This document shows positions 61,517-64,000 of a DNA stretch of 64,000 nucleotides, one piece after another; position 1 is the first letter of the stretch, and every line of letters begins with the position of its first letter. The notes under the pieces were generated by a model that was not told the DNA's origin, did no database searches, and saw nothing but the letters and a program-made list of their open reading frames with translations. Location: NCBI GenBank assembly GCA_015272515.1, contig JACYLN010000002.1, positions 1 through 64,000 on the forward strand, read 5' to 3'. A program made the translations under genes and the position numbers. The DNA is from Leptolyngbyaceae cyanobacterium C42_A2020_001. Lineage in GTDB: Bacteria > Cyanobacteriota > Cyanobacteriia > Leptolyngbyales > Leptolyngbyaceae.

Positions 61517-62599
61517 TTATGCACAAGCCATTTGTATAACCTGATCAATTTTCTGGAAGAATGCCTCTTCCGAAAATTCATTTACTGCGCGATCGCGAAT
61601 CGTTTGATAGTTCCAATCTGTTTCATTTGCGGTCAACAGAGCATTTTGAATCGCTTCTGGCGTTTGGCGATTGAAGAAAACAGCAGTCTCACCCGGCACT
61701 TGAGTATCCAAAATGCCACCCGAACCGTAGCCAACAACGGGCGTTCCGCTAGCATTGGCTTCTAGAGGAACCAAGCCATAATCCTCTAGAGCTGCCACAA
61801 CCACCGCACGGGTTTTAGACATCAGGTAAGTCCGTTCCGCATCGCTCACATATCCCAAAAATTGAATGTTATCCAATGCCTGAGCCTGTAAACGATCACG
61901 CTCTGGACCATCTCCCATAATCAACAAACGCCAACCCAACCAGTTGAAAGCCTCAATGATCAAATCCACTCGCTTATAGCCCATCAACCGGGCTGAAGCC
62001 AGATAAAAATCATCTTTCTGCTCAGAGAAGCAAAACTTACGGCTATCGATTGGGTAGTTTACGACGATCGCGGGTTTGTTATAGGTTGCCTGAATTCGAC
62101 GGGCAACCACACTGGAATTGGCAATGTAGAGATCAGGTTCTTGAGCATAGGCCAGATCCAGACGACGCATCGCCCGGAAAACCTGCTCCAACAGGGGGTA
62201 AAACTTGCGGTAGGTGGGATACTCCTTCAAATAATTGTGCGTATCCCACAAAAACCGTGTGACATTATGACAAAAACAGATGTGAACAGCATTTGCCCGC
62301 TTTTTCACTGCTTTTGCAAAACTGGTGCTACTGCTAATAATCAAATCGTAGTCTCGCAGATCTAATGAGCGGAACGCCGGGTAGTAAAAGGGAGCCATCA
62401 ATCGGAAATGCTTTTTCGCTCCCGGAATTTGCTGCAATAGAGTGGTGTGAACTTCGCGATCGCCCAAATCAATTGTATTCTGGGGGTCATAAAGCGAGGT
62501 AAACACATCCGCGTCAAGGTATCGCTTGCAAAGCAGTTCAAATACTCGCTCTGCTCCACCTTTCTGCGTCAAATAGTCATGGACAAGCGCAATCTTCAT
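61517..62599 (-). CDS. GT4-family glycosyltransferase
   Basis: A 360-residue GT-B transferase. N-terminal features include VHDYLTQKGGAERVFELLCK, the donor-phosphate GG-loop, and YDLIISSSTSFAKAVKKR. The C-terminal lobe has LASARLMGYKRVDLIIEAF, LLIMGDGPERDRLQ and EDYGLVPLEANASGTPVVGYG, the nucleotide-sugar pocket. It is similar in these features to WbaZ-like mannosyltransferases, though substrate is not certain. It is the first large gene of the exopolysaccharide run, 51 bases before the Wzc-like gene. Confidence 0.92.
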   Translation of the reverse strand: MKIALVHDYLTQKGGAERVFELLCKRYLDADVFTSLYDPQNTIDLGDREVHTTLLQQIPGAKKHFRLMAPFYYPAFRSLDLRDYDLIISSSTSFAKAVKKRANAVHICFCHNVTRFLWDTHNYLKEYPTYRKFYPLLEQVFRAMRRLDLAYAQEPDLYIANSSVVARRIQATYNKPAIVVNYPIDSRKFCFSEQKDDFYLASARLMGYKRVDLIIEAFNWLGWRLLIMGDGPERDRLQAQALDNIQFLGYVSDAERTYLMSKTRAVVVAALEDYGLVPLEANASGTPVVGYGSGGILDTQVPGETAVFFNRQTPEAIQNALLTANETDWNYQTIRDRAVNEFSEEAFFQKIDQVIQMACA

Positions 62600-62656
62600 G
62601 GCTAATCGGGGCTTTAGGGGGCGACGGAATTTGCAAACAGGTCAGGAAACAAAGCC

Positions 62657-62902
62657 CTAAGCAGACTTCTTCAAGCCAGGTTCAACATCGAAACTAGAAT
62701 GAGTTGCATGGAAAGTCTGCAATTCTAACAACTTGAGCTGCATCCATTGAAAACCTTGACGGATGCAATCGGGACACACATCTCCATATTCGTGATTGTT
62801 GCTATTGCAAATGCTCACTCTTGCCTGCTTTAGCTCAAACACTTGATGACACAGCATACACCGTTGCTGAACCGCATCAGAAGAGCTGCACTCAATTCTC
62901 AA
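62657..62902 (-). CDS. Small CxxC-type zinc-ribbon-like protein
   Basis: An 81-residue protein with two Cys pairs, RCMLCHQVFEL (about residues 15-25) and DVCPDCIRQGF (about 42-52), together fit to hold one zinc ion, followed by a helix. The frame opens at TTG directly after an in-frame stop, and no ATG precedes the first Cys pair, so TTG is the likely start. Function is not known. It is the first gene of the exopolysaccharide run and precedes the GT4 gene by 57 bases; a regulatory role is possible but unproven. Confidence 0.6.
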   Translation of the reverse strand: MRIECSSSDAVQQRCMLCHQVFELKQARVSICNSNNHEYGDVCPDCIRQGFQWMQLKLLELQTFHATHSSFDVEPGLKKSA

Positions 62903-63747
62903 TTACATAACCAATCCTCGTACAGATCCTCATCTAGCACCAAAATGTGCCCGCTCTAAGTAATGAATTATGTTCTACAAGCAAGCGAAGACGTTCAGCG
63001 ATCGGTTGTCTCCGTAACAGGGAAGTTTCAAAGATTGTAATCAATAATTGAACAACACACTAACGATTTTAGAAGGAAAGAATTGTATGACTAGATACCT
63101 CCTGAATTCTCTGCTGATTCAGTGTTGATGGACGAAAAATAATCACCCATCACATTGCAAAGTCCCTCAAAAAATTAATCGATAGCTGACGCAACCTCAT
63201 CCTTCTTAAGATAGAAACGTCCAGGGTTCACATACTTGAACATAGATACTTGTTAATTTGGAAATTGTCAAGTTTAAGCCTATTTATCTACCCCTGTTGA
63301 GCCAGGCAAAGTTTTTAATTCATACAACGAAAGAGTTTCTCAGTCGAGCGTTGGGCGATCGCGACATACAAAAAAACAGCAGCACATCACCTGTAAAAGA
63401 ATTTCTTCCAAATTCTGTATAGACGTTATATTTTTTACCTGAAATTGCGTGTAGCGAGGCTATATCTTGCCACAAAGCTATTTTGTTTTCACAAATTAAA
63501 ACAGACCTTTTAATCGAATACTCTCTTGCAAATGCAACATTTGGAGAAGAGTCCATAAAACATCATAAAAGGCAATATCATAACGCACCAGAAAGACCGA
63601 TTGGTCTCTTCTGATGCGTCACTCTACACAAACAACTCTCACAACTAGGTGTTCAGATCTGGGTTCTCGAACTAGAATGGTGAGCGTAGATTACATCTGC
63701 TGTCTCCACTGATAGCATGACAAACCTTTTGCCGATCTAGAACTAAC
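62903..63747. other. Long intergenic region upstream of the polysaccharide run
   Basis: About 845 AT-rich bases without a convincing gene. It holds a strong hairpin at 63583-63619 and, at its right end, a nested palindrome at 63738-63776. A 78-residue open frame at 63320-63556 (minus) has an ATG but no ribosome binding site and no recognisable domain. The promoter of the polysaccharide genes probably lies here or immediately before 62602. Confidence 0.5.
63583..63619. terminator. Strong hairpin in the right intergenic region
   Basis: Arms 63583-63598 (ACGCACCAGAAAGACC) and 63603-63619 (GGTCTCTTCTGATGCGT) pair along their length with one bulge and one wobble, around a GATT loop. It is about 130 bases past the stop of the partial gene on the minus strand; the following minus-strand bases are moderately T-rich. 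It may end that transcript. Confidence 0.5.
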
Positions 63748-63776
63748 TTAGCGACAGGCTTGCTGTCGTAGTTCTA
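63738..63776 (-). repeat. Nested palindrome over the end of the partial gene
   Basis: Outer arms TAGAACTA (63738-63745) and TAGTTCTA (63769-63776) enclose inner arms CGACAG/CTGTCG (about 63752-63768). It spans the stop codon and last codons of the partial gene. The outer arms carry the same half-sites as palindromes A-C, but the spacing is different (31 bases or more) and coding constraint may explain it. Confidence 0.4.
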
Positions 63777-64000
63777 AATATCGATGCAGGTATTCCGTAA
63801 TAATGCCGTGTAGTAACAAATTTCTTCCAGCTTCAAAGGGACTTTCGGGCGCGAGGGGATGGCGGTTTGTAATGACATGATTCCAGTCATAATCACCTGT
63901 AATTGCACTCACGTAACAACCAAAATTCTCGTCAAATTCTAGAGATAATACAGCTCGTTCAAATTCATCCCGCGTCAACCAGAACGAATAAATGATTTTG
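63748..64000 (-). CDS. Hypothetical protein, C-terminal part only
   Basis: The reading frame stays open to the window edge, so at least 84 C-terminal residues are visible and the 5' end lies beyond 64000. A TTG at 63978 could be read as a start, but the frame upstream (KIIYSFW) remains open, so this is not likely to be the true start. The visible part contains RDEFERAVLSLEFDENFGCY and FEAGRNLLLHGIITEYLHRY, a mixed alpha/beta pattern with no recognised motif. Function is unknown. Confidence 0.55.
   Translation of the reverse strand, partial: KIIYSFWLTRDEFERAVLSLEFDENFGCYVSAITGDYDWNHVITNRHPLAPESPFEAGRNLLLHGIITEYLHRYLELRQQACR

Noticed and set aside
63320-63556. 78-residue minus-strand open frame
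   Set aside because: It has an ATG but no ribosome binding site and no recognisable features; kept only as a remark on the intergenic region.
63738-63776. Nested palindrome as a fourth copy of the TAGAAC operator
   Set aside because: Spacing differs greatly from copies A-C and half of it is coding sequence.
1-64000. Mobile element or prophage
   Set aside because: No transposase, integrase, recombinase or phage structural gene was found, and coding and HIP1 use look uniform.

Overview
The window looks like a chromosomal segment of a filamentous, Leptolyngbya-like cyanobacterium. The octamer GCGATCGC (HIP1) is found throughout. Many genes belong to families known mainly or only from cyanobacteria: DUF928, DUF760, DUF2808, DevA-type, HetC-type and HepA/HepC-type proteins, CHASE2 cyclase, TPR-CHAT and WD40-kinase proteins. 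The genus is an inference. No transposase, integrase, phage gene or CRISPR array was seen.

Region 1 (1-21,000) is mixed housekeeping and signalling. It holds the 3' end of tRNA-Val(GAC), purH, DUF928, a CHASE2 adenylate cyclase, a subtilase and aspS. These are followed by a secreted DUF11-like protein, a Rad50/SbcC-like ATPase, an L,D-transpeptidase, a ComFB protein and an M23 peptidase. A gamma-glutamylcyclotransferase-like gene, a SigG-type sigma factor with its anti-sigma factor, a CpdA-like phosphodiesterase, an orphan DevA-type ATPase, a second cyclase-like protein and DUF760 complete the region.

Region 2 (21,000-31,600) contains the strongest candidate for an undescribed system. Three closely spaced minus-strand genes encode a Ser/Thr kinase with a seven-repeat WD40 propeller, a NapH/CcoG-like membrane [4Fe-4S] protein, and a protein joining an FHA domain, an FAD/NAD(P)H reductase and a [2Fe-2S] ferredoxin. 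A TPR-CHAT protease-like gene follows on the same strand. Together they read as a phospho-threonine-regulated electron-transfer module. A PAS-only sensor is divergent from the kinase.

Region 3 (31,600-43,600) is a type I secretion locus. A parvulin-like isomerase, a HetC/HlyB-type ABC transporter and an HlyD adaptor lie in line. Two likely substrates flank them: a beta-roll/CHRD protein and an 11-repeat RTX protein. A 50-residue membrane peptide with a good ribosome binding site lies just downstream of hlyD. A palindrome with TAGAAC/GTTCTA arms recurs in three intergenic regions here and upstream of the PAS gene.

Region 4 (43,700-62,900) is a run of about 19 kb of minus-strand exopolysaccharide genes. 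It includes a Wzc-like kinase, HepC-like initiating transferase, HepA-like exporter, several GT2 and GT4 enzymes, UDP-galactopyranose mutase with a GlfT2-like transferase, an acyltransferase, an O-antigen ligase/polymerase, a GT-C-like membrane protein and a glycoside hydrolase-like protein. The presence of glf and a GlfT2-like gene side by side predicts galactofuranose in the product. The right edge holds a partial hypothetical gene that runs out of the window.
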